A stretch of DNA of 64,000 nt from an uncultured Collinsella sp. (GTDB taxonomy: Bacteria > Actinomycetota > Coriobacteriia > Coriobacteriales > Coriobacteriaceae), in NCBI GenBank assembly GCA_902496455.1, contig CABVAY010000004.1, positions 1 to 64,000 on the forward strand, in the 5' to 3' direction. How positions within the stretch are numbered: position 1 is the first letter of the stretch; each line of letters begins with the position of its first letter. Of this stretch, positions 44,775 through 53,749 are shown in pieces. The translations under genes and the position numbers were made by a program. The notes under the pieces are model-generated. The model saw nothing but the letters and a program-made list of their open reading frames with translations, did no database searches and had not been told where the DNA came from.

Positions 44775-45667
44775 CAGCCAAACCTCTTCTCATCAATCGC
44801 GTGCAACGTGCAAGGCAGCACCATCCAGGCAGCGTACACGACATAACCCGGCCACGGCGCCGGCACCGAGAGCTGCGGATAAAACGAATACTGCGTCGTC
44901 GCGGTCCACGCCACTGCCACCGTGGCCACGCCAAACAGCGCAAGCCCAACCAGCGCGGCAACGTCGCTGCGCCCCAGTCGATACCGCGCATACGTCGTAC
45001 GACGCGTCGCGGCACCCCACCCGCGCGAGCGCATCGCGTCCGCGCGCTCCAGCGAATCTTCCATGCCCCAGCCCATCAACACACTCGATGCCCGCAGGCG
45101 CGAGCGCACGGGGTCGGCCGGCGCGCGGCCCGGCACATCAATCGCATCTTGCACCGCCAGCACCGTGCGGCCGCGGCGCAAAAACTGTGGAATAAGCCGC
45201 ATGCACATCGAAATCATGAGCGCGATCACCGGCGCGGCGTTACCCAGCAGCGCGAGTACCTTGTCGTATTCGAGCATCGACGCCGCGGCCTCAAACCACA
45301 GCACGCTCGCCACAAACAGCCCGCCCATGCACAGGCCGTATACCATGCTCTCCAGATACACCGCGCGCATGCCAATACGGAACAGCTCCGTCGAGCCCGA
45401 GGCACTAAACAGTGGATTGACCAGCGCGATAATCAAAATCACCGGCAGCTGCCAGCGAAGTGCGCCCAGCGTGCGGGCAGCCCCACGCGTCGCAAATCCA
45501 TACGCCAGCCCGCCCGCAAGCGACAGCGCGATCAGCACCGGTTGCATCGAGAACATGGTGAGCCCCAGCGTCAGCACTATATAGAGTGCCGGCACAGCCG
45601 GATGCGACATCGAGAATGCCACGACGGGCTCGCCGCCAAACTCCTCTCGTATGTTGTCCACGGGCAC
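44774..45667 (-). CDS. ECF transporter T component (EcfT)
   Basis: 297 residues from the chosen GTG at 45667 (AGGGG 6 nt before); an upstream ATG at 45802 would add a basic, membrane-free stretch that collides with the divergent glmU promoter. The C-terminal coupling motifs are MRSRGWGAATR (the ARG-type coupling motif) and LRASSVLMGWGMEDSLERADA; four to five TMs are seen. First gene of the ECF operon. Confidence 0.85.
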   Translation of the reverse strand: MPVDNIREEFGGEPVVAFSMSHPAVPALYIVLTLGLTMFSMQPVLIALSLAGGLAYGFATRGAARTLGALRWQLPVILIIALVNPLFSASGSTELFRIGMRAVYLESMVYGLCMGGLFVASVLWFEAAASMLEYDKVLALLGNAAPVIALMISMCMRLIPQFLRRGRTVLAVQDAIDVPGRAPADPVRSRLRASSVLMGWGMEDSLERADAMRSRGWGAATRRTTYARYRLGRSDVAALVGLALFGVATVAVAWTATTQYSFYPQLSVPAPWPGYVVYAAWMVLPCTLHAIDEKRFG

Positions 45668-45857
45668 CCCCGTCCCCTCGCTCAAACGACAGCTCCGCAG
45701 CACCGCCGCCATGCACGGCCAGCGCAAACGCCACGCCGGCGGCGCAAGCCTCAACCGCCGCAATCCAATCGTTACGCGCTCATCATATGCCTGCGGTATC
45801 ATATTGCGCCGTGTATCGTTTCCAAGCACACGTCTCTATAACGTAACAGGAGATCAC

Positions 45858-47270
45858 ATGGACACAACCGCAATTATCCTCGCCGCCGGCGAGGGCACCC
45901 GCATGAAGTCGAACCACTGCAAGGTTTCGCACAAGATCCTGGGCAAGCCCATGGTTCAGTGGATCGTCGACGCCACCATCAAGGCCGGCTGCAGCCGCGT
46001 CGTGGTCGTCATCGGCAGCCACGCCGACGAGATGCGCGCCCTGATCGACGGCGCCTACGCCAACAGCGCCACCAAGGTCGAGTGCGTCGAGCAGACCGAG
46101 CGCCTGGGCACCGGCCACGCCGTAAAGGTCGCGCTCGAGGCCTGCGGCATCACGCAAGGCCCCGTCGTCGTGCTCAACGGCGACTTGCCGCTCATCACCG
46201 CCGACACCGTCGCCAAGTTCGCGCAGACCGTCGCCACCGGCGAGCTCGCCTGCACCGTCATGACCATGACCCCGCCCGACCCCTTTGGCTACGGCCGCAT
46301 CAAACTGGGCGCCGACGGCCAGATCGAGCGCATCATCGAGCAGAAGGACTGCACGCCCGAGCAGGCCGCCACGCTACTCGAGTGCAACGCCGGCTGCTAC
46401 GCCTTCGACGGCGCGCAGCTCGCCGCGCACATTGACGAGATCGGCAACGACAACGCGCAATCCGAGTACTACCTGCCCGACATGCTCGAGATTCTCAAAA
46501 GCCACGGCCAGGCTGTCTCCATCTTCCACTGCGATGACTACCGCGATGGCTTGGGCGTCAACAGCCGTATCCAGCTCGCGCAGCTCACCGCTATCGCGCG
46601 CGACCGCATCAACGAGCACTGGATGGCCGAGGGCGTCACGTTCATCGACCCCACGCAGGCCTGGATCGGCCCCGATGCCGTCATCGGCCGCGACACCGTC
46701 GTGTGGCCGCAGACGCACCTGATCGGCCACGTCACCGTGGGCGAGGAGTGCCAGCTCGGCCCCAACAGCCGCCTCACCGACACCACCGTCGGCAGCGGCT
46801 GCACCATCGATGAAACCATCGCCATCGAGGCCGTCATCGAGAACGGCGTCGACTGCGGCCCGCGCGCCTACCTGCGCCCGGGCACCCACATGCTCGACGG
46901 TTCCAAGGCCGGCACGCACGTGGAGATCAAGAAGTCCACGATCGGCGAGGGCTCCAAGGTGCCGCACCTGTCCTACATCGGCGATACCACCATGGGCTCC
47001 GGCGTCAACGTGGGCGCGGGCTCCATCACCTGCAACTACGATGGCGTACACAAGCACAAGACCGTCATCGGCAAGGATGCCTTCATCGGCTCCGACACCA
47101 TGATGGTCGCGCCCGCCCAGATTGGCGACGGCGCGCTCGTGGCCGCCGGCTCCGTCATCACCGAGCCGGTCCCGGCAGACGCACTTGGCCTGGGTCGTGC
47201 CCGCCAGGTAAATATTGAGGGCTGGGCCGCCGATTATCGCCGCCGTCTGCACGAGGACGACGAGGTATAA
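45858..47270 (+). CDS. glmU: Bifunctional GlcNAc-1-P uridyltransferase/GlcN-1-P acetyltransferase
   Basis: 470 residues. The N-terminal pyrophosphorylase carries LAAGEGTRMKS, GTGHAVKVAL and VVLNGDLPL. The C-terminal left-handed beta-helix carries hexapeptide repeats (IGPDAVIGRDTVVWPQTHLIG...) with the acetyl-CoA site HLSYIGDTTMGSGVNVGAGSITCNYDG. Makes UDP-GlcNAc for the cell wall. AGGAG precedes the ATG. Confidence 0.97.
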   Translation: MDTTAIILAAGEGTRMKSNHCKVSHKILGKPMVQWIVDATIKAGCSRVVVVIGSHADEMRALIDGAYANSATKVECVEQTERLGTGHAVKVALEACGITQGPVVVLNGDLPLITADTVAKFAQTVATGELACTVMTMTPPDPFGYGRIKLGADGQIERIIEQKDCTPEQAATLLECNAGCYAFDGAQLAAHIDEIGNDNAQSEYYLPDMLEILKSHGQAVSIFHCDDYRDGLGVNSRIQLAQLTAIARDRINEHWMAEGVTFIDPTQAWIGPDAVIGRDTVVWPQTHLIGHVTVGEECQLGPNSRLTDTTVGSGCTIDETIAIEAVIENGVDCGPRAYLRPGTHMLDGSKAGTHVEIKKSTIGEGSKVPHLSYIGDTTMGSGVNVGAGSITCNYDGVHKHKTVIGKDAFIGSDTMMVAPAQIGDGALVAAGSVITEPVPADALGLGRARQVNIEGWAADYRRRLHEDDEV

Positions 47271-47288
47271 CGTTTTACCAAGCATCTA

Positions 47289-47322
47289 AGGAGCTGTTCC
47301 CATGGGGGGCGGCTCCTTTTTT
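47289..47322 (+). terminator. Terminator of glmU
   Basis: AGGAGC ... GCTCCT stem followed by TTTTTT, 18 bp past the stop. Confidence 0.8.
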
Positions 47323-47463
47323 CTATCGTGACCTGCGCGACAGGATGAGTGGTCGGTTCGTGTCCGTTGACGGTAAAGACGTTATCAAGACTCGATAAAC
47401 CCCGCCGCGCGGTTACAATGCAACAAGGCATCTATATGGCATTCGATATAAAGGAGAAGGGTA

Positions 47464-48450
47464 ATGCCGATTAATGATCCCGAGAAGTCGGAGAATATGC
47501 GCAAGTCCATCCGCGTGTATTCCGGTTCCTCCAACCGTCCCCTCGCTCAGAAGATCGCTGAGTACCTTGGGGTCGAGCTTTCGGGCCTTACGCTAAAGCA
47601 GTTCGCCAATGGTGAGATTTACGCCCGCTACGACGAGACCGTCCGCGGCGCCGACGTCTTCCTGATTCAGTCCGTGGCCGGCGGCAACGTCAACGACATG
47701 CTCATGGAGCTGCTCATCGCCACCGACGCTGCCAAGCGCGCATCCGCCCGCTCCATCACCGCCGTTATCACCCACTACGGCTATGCCCGCCAGGACCGCA
47801 AGGCCGGCCCGCGCGAGCCCATCACCGCCCGCCTCGTCGCCAACCTGCTCGAGCGCGCCGGCGTCAACCGCATCATTACCCTCGACCTGCACCAGGGTCA
47901 GATCCAGGGCTTCTTTGATATCCCGGTTAACCACCTGTCCGCGCTGCCGCTGTTTGGCCAGTACTACAACGACATGCACTTCGACACCGACAACCTGGTT
48001 GTCGTCTCCCCCGACGTGGGTCGTGCCAAGGCCGCCAAGAAGCTGTCCGACATGCTCGGCTGCGACCTGGCCATCGCCCACAAGGGCCGTCCGCGCCACA
48101 ACGCCGCCGAGGTCATGGGCATCATCGGTGACATCAAGGGCAAGACCTGCATCATCAATGACGACATGATCGACACCGCTGGCACCCTGTGCGCCAACGT
48201 CAAGGAGCTCAAGGCTATGGGCGCCGGCGACATCTACGTATGCGCCACCCACGGCATCTTCTCCGGTCCGGCCATCGAGCGTCTGAACGACGCCCCGATC
48301 GTCGAGTGCCTCGTCACCGACGCCATTCCCGTCGAGGTGGGCGGCAAGATCAAGACCATCTCGGTCGCTGAGGAGTTCGCTCAGGCCATCTCCGCCGTTT
48401 ACCACGAGGAGCCCGTCTCCACGCTCGTCGGCGGCGACTTCGCGCTGTAA
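47464..48450 (+). CDS. prs: Ribose-phosphate pyrophosphokinase
   Basis: 328 residues, normal length. FANGEIYARYDETVRGADVFLIQS, the ATP loop YARQDRKAGPREPITA, the catalytic His/Lys region and the PRPP loop INDDMIDTAGTL are intact. Makes PRPP for purine (purF in this window), pyrimidine, His and NAD synthesis. AAGGAG precedes the ATG. Confidence 0.97.
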   Translation: MPINDPEKSENMRKSIRVYSGSSNRPLAQKIAEYLGVELSGLTLKQFANGEIYARYDETVRGADVFLIQSVAGGNVNDMLMELLIATDAAKRASARSITAVITHYGYARQDRKAGPREPITARLVANLLERAGVNRIITLDLHQGQIQGFFDIPVNHLSALPLFGQYYNDMHFDTDNLVVVSPDVGRAKAAKKLSDMLGCDLAIAHKGRPRHNAAEVMGIIGDIKGKTCIINDDMIDTAGTLCANVKELKAMGAGDIYVCATHGIFSGPAIERLNDAPIVECLVTDAIPVEVGGKIKTISVAEEFAQAISAVYHEEPVSTLVGGDFAL

Positions 48451-48483
48451 TCCAGTGTGCAGCGCATCATCTTTGGTGTTTTT

Positions 48484-48515
48484 AAAGGGTCGGAGGCTCG
48501 CTTCCGACCCTTTTT
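48484..48515 (+). terminator. Terminator of prs
   Basis: AAAGGGTCGGA/TCCGACCCTTT stem with TTTTT, 34 bp past the stop. Confidence 0.9.
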
Positions 48516-48536
48516 CTACCCCTCGACAACCTTCCC

Positions 48537-48738
48537 TGGACAATTAGTTCAGATACGTATTTTTTTAAAGCTCCAAAGGCCGTTCTGAGCCTTCTGAGCT
48601 CCCCGGCGAACGCCATACTGCCCAAAGCTCATCGCTTTCGAGTACGACCGCCGCATATTTACCCTCAAATCGCCCTCGAAAGCCCTTAGAAACGCCTCGA
48701 ACGCCCGCCGTCTTATACGTATCTGAACTAACTGTCCA
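48537..48738. repeat. 200-bp inverted-repeat element, left copy
   Basis: 24-bp terminal arms (48537-48560 and 48715-48738) begin TGGACARTTAGTTCA and end ATACGTAT; one mismatch. The 154-bp interior shows weak homology, in the opposite direction, to that of the right copy. It accounts for much of the gene-free stretch 48451-48901; the remainder shows nothing I recognise. Confidence 0.9.
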
Positions 48739-48901
48739 GTAGCTATCGTCAACCTTCGCGGCAGAGCTCAATTTCCTGCAATCCCCTCAACCGATTCCAC
48801 CGATTTCATAACACCCAGCCGTTCATGGCGCGCAGCGCCCCGCTGAGCGAAAAGAACGGTATGGCGGTCGCATTCTGCCGCCAACTTAGTACGTTATAGC
48901 T

Positions 48902-50029
48902 ATGACGACCGTGATTTCACATCTCTCCGCCCTCCGCGCAATTCGTCGCGCACGACGGGCGTACTCTGCCCTACCCTGGGACTCCGTTGATAGCGAACAG
49001 CAAGCACAGGCCTTGGCTGGCTGCATTCCCAACAATGACGCGATAGACTTTGGCGCACTTTCGATGCTCGACGCCTGGAATGAAGATGATTCCGAACTGC
49101 TCGATCTTCTCGTTTCAAACGAAGACAACAGGCGCCCCGACAAGCGACTTCTTCAGCATATTCTCTCCACTCCTCTTCCTGAAGGTGCAATTATGCACGT
49201 CGAGGCCGACATCTACGCAACGTCTCCTGCCATGACAGCTATGCTTTGTTCCAAAAATGAATCAGTCGCCAAAACCTTGATGCTCCTTATGGAGCTGCTC
49301 GGAACCTACTCCCTTCCTCCCGGGGCAACATACCCCATTGCCTATGACGACATCTGGCCCAAGGGCGATGACTACGAAGCGATGGACGACCTCGATTGCC
49401 GGGGCGACCAGTCGGCGACCGAACAGCAGAACGAAACCCGCTACGAACAGGCACACTACAAATGCGAGCCCGCCACGACCATCGAAGAGCTCGAGGCGGT
49501 CGCACGCTTCGCCAAAAGTAGCTCATACACCTCGTTTCGCACGGCAGTCAAGCTCGTCCGACCCGGATCTGCATCCCCAGCCGAATCCCTAATGTTTGCC
49601 GTTCTCGGAGCGCCCATGCGCTTTGGCGGATTCGGATGTTGCAGCCTGCCCATGGGAGGCCTGCTACTCAACTATCGAATCGACTTCGACACCCTTGCGG
49701 TCAACATGTCCTCGGGCATCCCCTATGCCATCTGTGACCTATATTGCCCGGCAGCCGGAGTCGACAACGAATACAACGGAATTGGGCACGAGCTTCAAAA
49801 CGCTCGCATCCACGATGGCAATCGAAATAATGGCCTCAAGGCAATGGGCATCCACGTCCTGGTTATCAATCGCGACCAAATGAAAGACCTTGTTGCACTC
49901 GAAGCCTTCGCCCAAACGATGCATCGACTCGCGGGAGTCCGATTCCGATACCGTATCAAGGGCTATCGCAAGCGTCAGGCCGCTTGGCTCAACGCCCTGC
50001 GGGCCGGAATCGGCCTTGCGCCGGTCTAA
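48902..50029 (+). CDS. Putative DUF559-like PD-(D/E)XK nuclease-fold protein
   Basis: 375 residues, not in a family I can name firmly. The C-terminal ~150 residues follow the pattern of DUF559/Vsr-like PD-(D/E)XK proteins: SPAESLMFAVLGAPMRFGGFG, then D279 in CDLYCP, E290 in NEYNGIGH, then RNNGLKAMGIHVLVIN. The usual EYDG is EYNG, so catalysis is uncertain. The N-terminal half has no recognisable domain. There is no clear ribosome site before the ATG. Base composition is more A/T-rich than the flanking housekeeping genes. The gene sits between two inverted copies of a 200-bp element, which suggests a cassette inserted between prs and pth. Confidence 0.6.
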   Translation: MTTVISHLSALRAIRRARRAYSALPWDSVDSEQQAQALAGCIPNNDAIDFGALSMLDAWNEDDSELLDLLVSNEDNRRPDKRLLQHILSTPLPEGAIMHVEADIYATSPAMTAMLCSKNESVAKTLMLLMELLGTYSLPPGATYPIAYDDIWPKGDDYEAMDDLDCRGDQSATEQQNETRYEQAHYKCEPATTIEELEAVARFAKSSSYTSFRTAVKLVRPGSASPAESLMFAVLGAPMRFGGFGCCSLPMGGLLLNYRIDFDTLAVNMSSGIPYAICDLYCPAAGVDNEYNGIGHELQNARIHDGNRNNGLKAMGIHVLVINRDQMKDLVALEAFAQTMHRLAGVRFRYRIKGYRKRQAAWLNALRAGIGLAPV

Positions 50030-50062
50030 ACGGCGAATCACCCGTGCACCGTCGAGCAGGGC

Positions 50063-50266
50063 TGGACAGTTAGTTCAAATACGTATAAATGGACACATTG
50101 AATTAGGCTGTTTTGCAGTTATCTCTATACCATTCGCCCGATTTGAAGGCAGGGTAGACTTCAAAACAGCGTCATATGGACTAACTAAAGCTCCAAAACA
50201 ACGTATCGGCATTGAATCGAGCAATTCGAGTTCTCAGAACTTATACGTATCCGAACTAACTGTCCA
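50063..50266. repeat. 200-bp inverted-repeat element, right copy
   Basis: 26-bp arms (50063-50088, 50241-50266) of the same TGGACAGTTAGTTCA...ATACGTAT type, two mismatches. It lies 33 bp past the putative nuclease gene and fills most of 50030-50379. Confidence 0.9.
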
Positions 50267-50379
50267 CCTCGATTTCGACGGCCGTCCAAACGCCCTCAAA
50301 TAACCTCAATTACCCTCCATTTGACAGCGGCAACAGGGTCGCTCACCATAGCAGGCAACAAATCAACGAAAGGATGAAC

Positions 50380-51009
50380 ATGGCAGCTGCACAGCCGCTT
50401 AAGATTCGCATGGTTGCCGGACTTGGCAACCCTGGCGAGGAATATGCCGAGACCCGTCACAACGCTGGTTTCAAAGCAATCGACGAGCTGGCCCGTCAGG
50501 CCGGCGTCACGTACTGGAAAAACCAAGCAGGCGCCGAGGTCGCGCTCATCAACATCAACGATCCCGAGGAAGAGGGCGGCAAGCGCCAGATTGTATTGGT
50601 CAAGCCGCAGTCGTATATGAATACCTCGGGTGGCCCCATCTCCAAGCTCTGCCGCGAGTACAAGATCAAGGCCGAGGAGCTGCTCGTAATCCACGACGAG
50701 CTCGATATTCCCGCCGGCGACGTCCGCGTTAAGGTGGGCGGCGGCCACGCCGGTCACAACGGCCTGCGCTCCATCATCGACAAGATGGGCAGCCGCGACT
50801 TCAGCCGCATCCGCACCGGCATCGGCAACCCTCCCGGCAAGATGGCCGTCGCCGACTACGTTCTTAAGCAGCTGCGCGCCCGCGAGGCCGAGGATTTCCA
50901 GGACACCTGCGCCCGCGCGGCCGACGCCGCCGGCCTGGCGATCGTGCACGGCGTGGTTTATGCCCGCGACCATGTCAACGGCGCCGCTTCCGCCAACGGC
51001 AAGCACTAA
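50380..51009 (+). CDS. pth: Peptidyl-tRNA hydrolase
   Basis: 209 residues. GLGNPGEEYAETRHNAGF holds the catalytic His and Asn, KPQSYMNTSG, IHDELDIPAGDVRVKVGGGHAGHNGL the Asp, and RIRTGIG the RNA contact. Recycles peptidyl-tRNA. ATG 50380 lies 6 nt after GAAAGG; an ATG two codons earlier overlaps the site. Confidence 0.96.
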   Translation: MAAAQPLKIRMVAGLGNPGEEYAETRHNAGFKAIDELARQAGVTYWKNQAGAEVALININDPEEEGGKRQIVLVKPQSYMNTSGGPISKLCREYKIKAEELLVIHDELDIPAGDVRVKVGGGHAGHNGLRSIIDKMGSRDFSRIRTGIGNPPGKMAVADYVLKQLRAREAEDFQDTCARAADAAGLAIVHGVVYARDHVNGAASANGKH

Positions 51010-51022
51010 AACCTATCATTTA

Positions 51023-51201
51023 GGGACAGGTTTATTTTGGCAGGTTTTACCTGCGGAAACGCCCCAGTTGCGGCATCGCAATCAACCGCGCGCCGACATA
51101 CATGCACAGCACCCCAAAGGGGGCCGGCCTCATCACAACCCGAGGCCGGCCCCCTTTGCCGTTTTACCTGATAAAACCGACCAAAATAAACCTCTCCCCC
51201 T
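51023..51201. repeat. GGGACAG-family inverted pair around a strong terminator
   Basis: GGGACAGGTTTATTTTGG (from 51023) and its inverted partner CCAAAATAAACCTCTCCCC (to ~51200) flank a perfect hairpin, AAAGGGGGCCGGCCTC/GAGGCCGGCCCCCTTT (51117-51158), which should terminate pth. With the nfnA promoter region it accounts for 51010-51383. Confidence 0.8.
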
Positions 51202-51383
51202 TTGGTAGGCCAAAGTGGATAAACCCTGCTCCCAACCGCCGAAGACACACGTAAGTGACATGTCCATGAGGGTATAATTTGCACCGTATGTCTGCACAAC
51301 GCCTGTGCGCGTACGGTTTTATTCGGGCTACCGTCCATTTCCGTGGAGGCACGGTTCGGCGGCCCTAACAAGAGAGGGGTTCT

Positions 51384-52223
51384 ATGTATAAGATCCTGGA
51401 GAAGACGCAGTTCTCGGAGAAGGTGTTCAAGTTCCGCATCGAGGCGCCTGCAATCGCCAAGCATGCGCACGCTGGACAGTTCCTCATGGTTCGCGCCAAC
51501 GAGACGGGCGAGCGTGTCCCGTTTACCCTGGCCGGCTGGAACGGTGACGAGGGCTGGGTCGAGTTCATCTTCATGGTGATCGGCAAGACCACCGAGATGC
51601 TTTCCACCTACGAGGCCGGCGAGTCGCTGCGCGACGTCGTGGGCCCGCTGGGCGTTCCCACCGAGATGGCTGAGGGCCCCTGCGCCGTCATTGGCGGCGG
51701 CGTCGGCCTGGCAATTGCCTTCCCGGTCGCCAAGCACCTGGTCGAGACCGGCCACGAGGTGCACGCCATCATGGGCGCCCGCACCAAGGACCTCCTGCTT
51801 ATGGAGGACCAGTTCCGCGAGCTCCTCGACGAGGACCACATCCACATCACCACTGACGACGGCTCCTACGGCGAGCAGGGCGTTGTCACCGCTCCGCTGG
51901 AGCGCCTGCTGCAGGACAAGGCCGTGAGCCAGGTCTTCTGCGTCGGCCCCGTTCCGATGATGAAGTTCTCGACCCTCACCGCCCAGAAATACGACACCCC
52001 CATCACCGCGTCCCTCAACCCCATCATGGTTGACGGCACCGGTATGTGCGGCTGCTGCCGCGTCGAGGTGGGCGGCGTGACCAAGTTCGCTTGCGTCGAC
52101 GGCCCCGACTTCGATGCCACCCTGGTCGACTGGGATGACCTTCGTGCCCGCCAGGCCGCTTACCGTTCCGAAGAGGGCGAGTCCCTCAAGGCCTATGAGG
52201 AAAAGAGCTGCGCATGCCACTAG
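51384..52223 (+). CDS. NfnA/SudB: FAD- and [2Fe-2S]-containing ferredoxin:NADP oxidoreductase subunit
   Basis: 279 residues. The N-terminal flavin-binding barrel has RVPFTLAGW, the NAD domain has CAVIGGGVGLAIAFPVAKHL, and the C-terminal [2Fe-2S] motif is CGCCRVEVGG ... FACVDGPDF. With the overlapping downstream gene it forms NfnAB/SudAB, which bifurcates electrons between NADPH, NAD and ferredoxin. AGAGAGGGG precedes the ATG. Confidence 0.92.
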   Translation: MYKILEKTQFSEKVFKFRIEAPAIAKHAHAGQFLMVRANETGERVPFTLAGWNGDEGWVEFIFMVIGKTTEMLSTYEAGESLRDVVGPLGVPTEMAEGPCAVIGGGVGLAIAFPVAKHLVETGHEVHAIMGARTKDLLLMEDQFRELLDEDHIHITTDDGSYGEQGVVTAPLERLLQDKAVSQVFCVGPVPMMKFSTLTAQKYDTPITASLNPIMVDGTGMCGCCRVEVGGVTKFACVDGPDFDATLVDWDDLRARQAAYRSEEGESLKAYEEKSCACH

Positions 52224-53623
52224 TTAACGGTCGTTTCGTTGCCGATATGAAGTCGCCCCGCACCCCCGATAACGAGGAGCCGGCTGCCGAGCGCGCCTGC
52301 GACTTCCGCCCCGTCGACAAGGGCTTCACCGAGGAGATGGCGCTGGCCGAGGCCGAGCGCTGCCTCAACTGCAAGAAGCCTTTCTGTGTTGAGGGCTGCC
52401 CCGTCAACATCAACATCCCCCGCTTTATCGAGCAGATCCGCGCGAAGGACTTCGGCGGCGCCCTCGATACCATCCGCGAGGACTCCATGCTTCCCGCTAT
52501 CTGCGGCCGTGTCTGCCCGCAGGAGAACCAGTGCGAGGGCAAGTGCATCCGTGGTAAGAAGTCCGAGCCCGTGGCCATCGGCCAGCTCGAGCGCTTCCTG
52601 GGTGACCGCCCCGAGCTCGCCTCCACGCCCAAGATGGCCCCCAAGAACGGCAAGAAGGTCGCCGTCGTCGGCTCCGGCCCGTCCGGCATCACCTGCGCCG
52701 GCGAGCTCGCCCGCAACGGCTTTGACGTTACCGTCTTTGAGGCTTTCTTCACCGGCGGCGGCGTGCTGGTCTACGGCATCCCCGAGTTCCGTCTGCCCAA
52801 GGCAGTCGTCAAGCGCGAGATTGACGGCCTTGAGGACATGGGCGTCAAGTTTGAATACAACTCCGTCGTGGGCAACATGGCCACGGCCGAGGAGCTGTTC
52901 GAGCAGGGCTTCGACGCCATCTACGTGGCGACCGGCGCTGGCCTGCCCAAGTTCCTCAACGTCCCCGGCGAGAATCTGCCTAACGTCTTCTTCGCGAACG
53001 AGTACCTCACCCGCGTGAACCTGATGAAGGCCAACAAGTTCCCCGAGTACGACACCCCCACCAAGCACGGCAAGAACGTCGTCGTCTTTGGTGGCGGCAA
53101 CGTGGCTATGGACGCCGTCCGTACCGCCAAGCGCCTGGGCGCCGAGCACGCCATCATCGCCTACCGTCGTACCGAGGACGAGATGCCCTGCCGTCGCGCT
53201 GAGCTGCACCATGCCAAGGCCGAGGGCGTCGAGGTTCTGCCGCTCGTCTCCCCGCTCGAGTTTGTCGCTGGCGAGGACGGCTCCGTGTGCGCCGTCAAGG
53301 TCCAGAAGATGGAGCTCGGCGAGCCCGACGAGTCCGGCCGCCGTCGCCCGGTGCCCATCGAGGGCGCCATCGAGGAGATCCCTTGCGACGTCGCGATCTC
53401 GGCTATCGGCACCAACGCCAACCCCTTCGCAAAAAAGATCGGCGGCAAGATGGAGCTCAACAAGTGGGGCTACATCGTTGCCGACGAGGAGACCGGCCAG
53501 ACCACCGATCCCCGCATCTGGGCCGGCGGCGACATCGTCACCGGTGCCGCTACGGTCATTCTGGCGATGGGCGCTGGCAAGAAGGCCGCCGCTTCCATCA
53601 CCAAGAGCCTGCTGGGCGAGTAA
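52214..53623 (+). CDS. NfnB/GltD-like NADPH oxidoreductase subunit
   Basis: 469 residues. The N-terminal double [4Fe-4S] domain reads CLNCKKPFCVEGCP and CGRVCPQENQCEGKC. FAD and NADPH domains follow: VVGSGPSGITCAGEL, VVFGGGNVAMDAVRTAKRLGA, and AGGDIVTGAATVILAMGAGK at the end. It overlaps nfnA by 10 bp. No glutamate-synthase large subunit is adjacent, which favours the Nfn reading over glutamate synthase. Confidence 0.93.
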   Translation: MPLVNGRFVADMKSPRTPDNEEPAAERACDFRPVDKGFTEEMALAEAERCLNCKKPFCVEGCPVNINIPRFIEQIRAKDFGGALDTIREDSMLPAICGRVCPQENQCEGKCIRGKKSEPVAIGQLERFLGDRPELASTPKMAPKNGKKVAVVGSGPSGITCAGELARNGFDVTVFEAFFTGGGVLVYGIPEFRLPKAVVKREIDGLEDMGVKFEYNSVVGNMATAEELFEQGFDAIYVATGAGLPKFLNVPGENLPNVFFANEYLTRVNLMKANKFPEYDTPTKHGKNVVVFGGGNVAMDAVRTAKRLGAEHAIIAYRRTEDEMPCRRAELHHAKAEGVEVLPLVSPLEFVAGEDGSVCAVKVQKMELGEPDESGRRRPVPIEGAIEEIPCDVAISAIGTNANPFAKKIGGKMELNKWGYIVADEETGQTTDPRIWAGGDIVTGAATVILAMGAGKKAAASITKSLLGE

Positions 53624-53651
53624 TCACCCTCAGCGCTAGCCATTAAACGGC

Positions 53652-53689
53652 AAAGTCCCCGTCGAGCACACGCTCGGCGGGGACTTTTT
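53652..53689 (+). terminator. Terminator of nfnAB
   Basis: AAAGTCCCCGTCGAGC/GCTCGGCGGGGACTTT with TTTTT, about 30 bp past the stop. Confidence 0.9.
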
Positions 53690-53706
53690 CTATGCCGGCC
53701 GCCCGA

Positions 53707-53738
53707 TCACCACGATGGGGACAGGCACCTTTGTGGTG
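53707..53738. repeat. GGGGACAG-family element, small copy
   Basis: CACCAC-GATGGGGACAGGCACCTTT-GTGGTG: the core word inside a short inverted repeat, between convergent genes. Confidence 0.55.
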
Positions 53739-53749
53739 GTTTTGGTCGG

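Noticed and set aside
48549..48771. Two small minus-strand frames in the left 200-bp element
   Set aside because: They read through the terminal arms; their faint likeness to a frame in the right element is explained by shared DNA, and no start signals are seen.
52214..53623. Glutamate synthase small subunit
   Set aside because: The gene overlaps an NfnA/SudB-type gene and no large subunit is adjacent, so the Nfn/Sud reading fits better.
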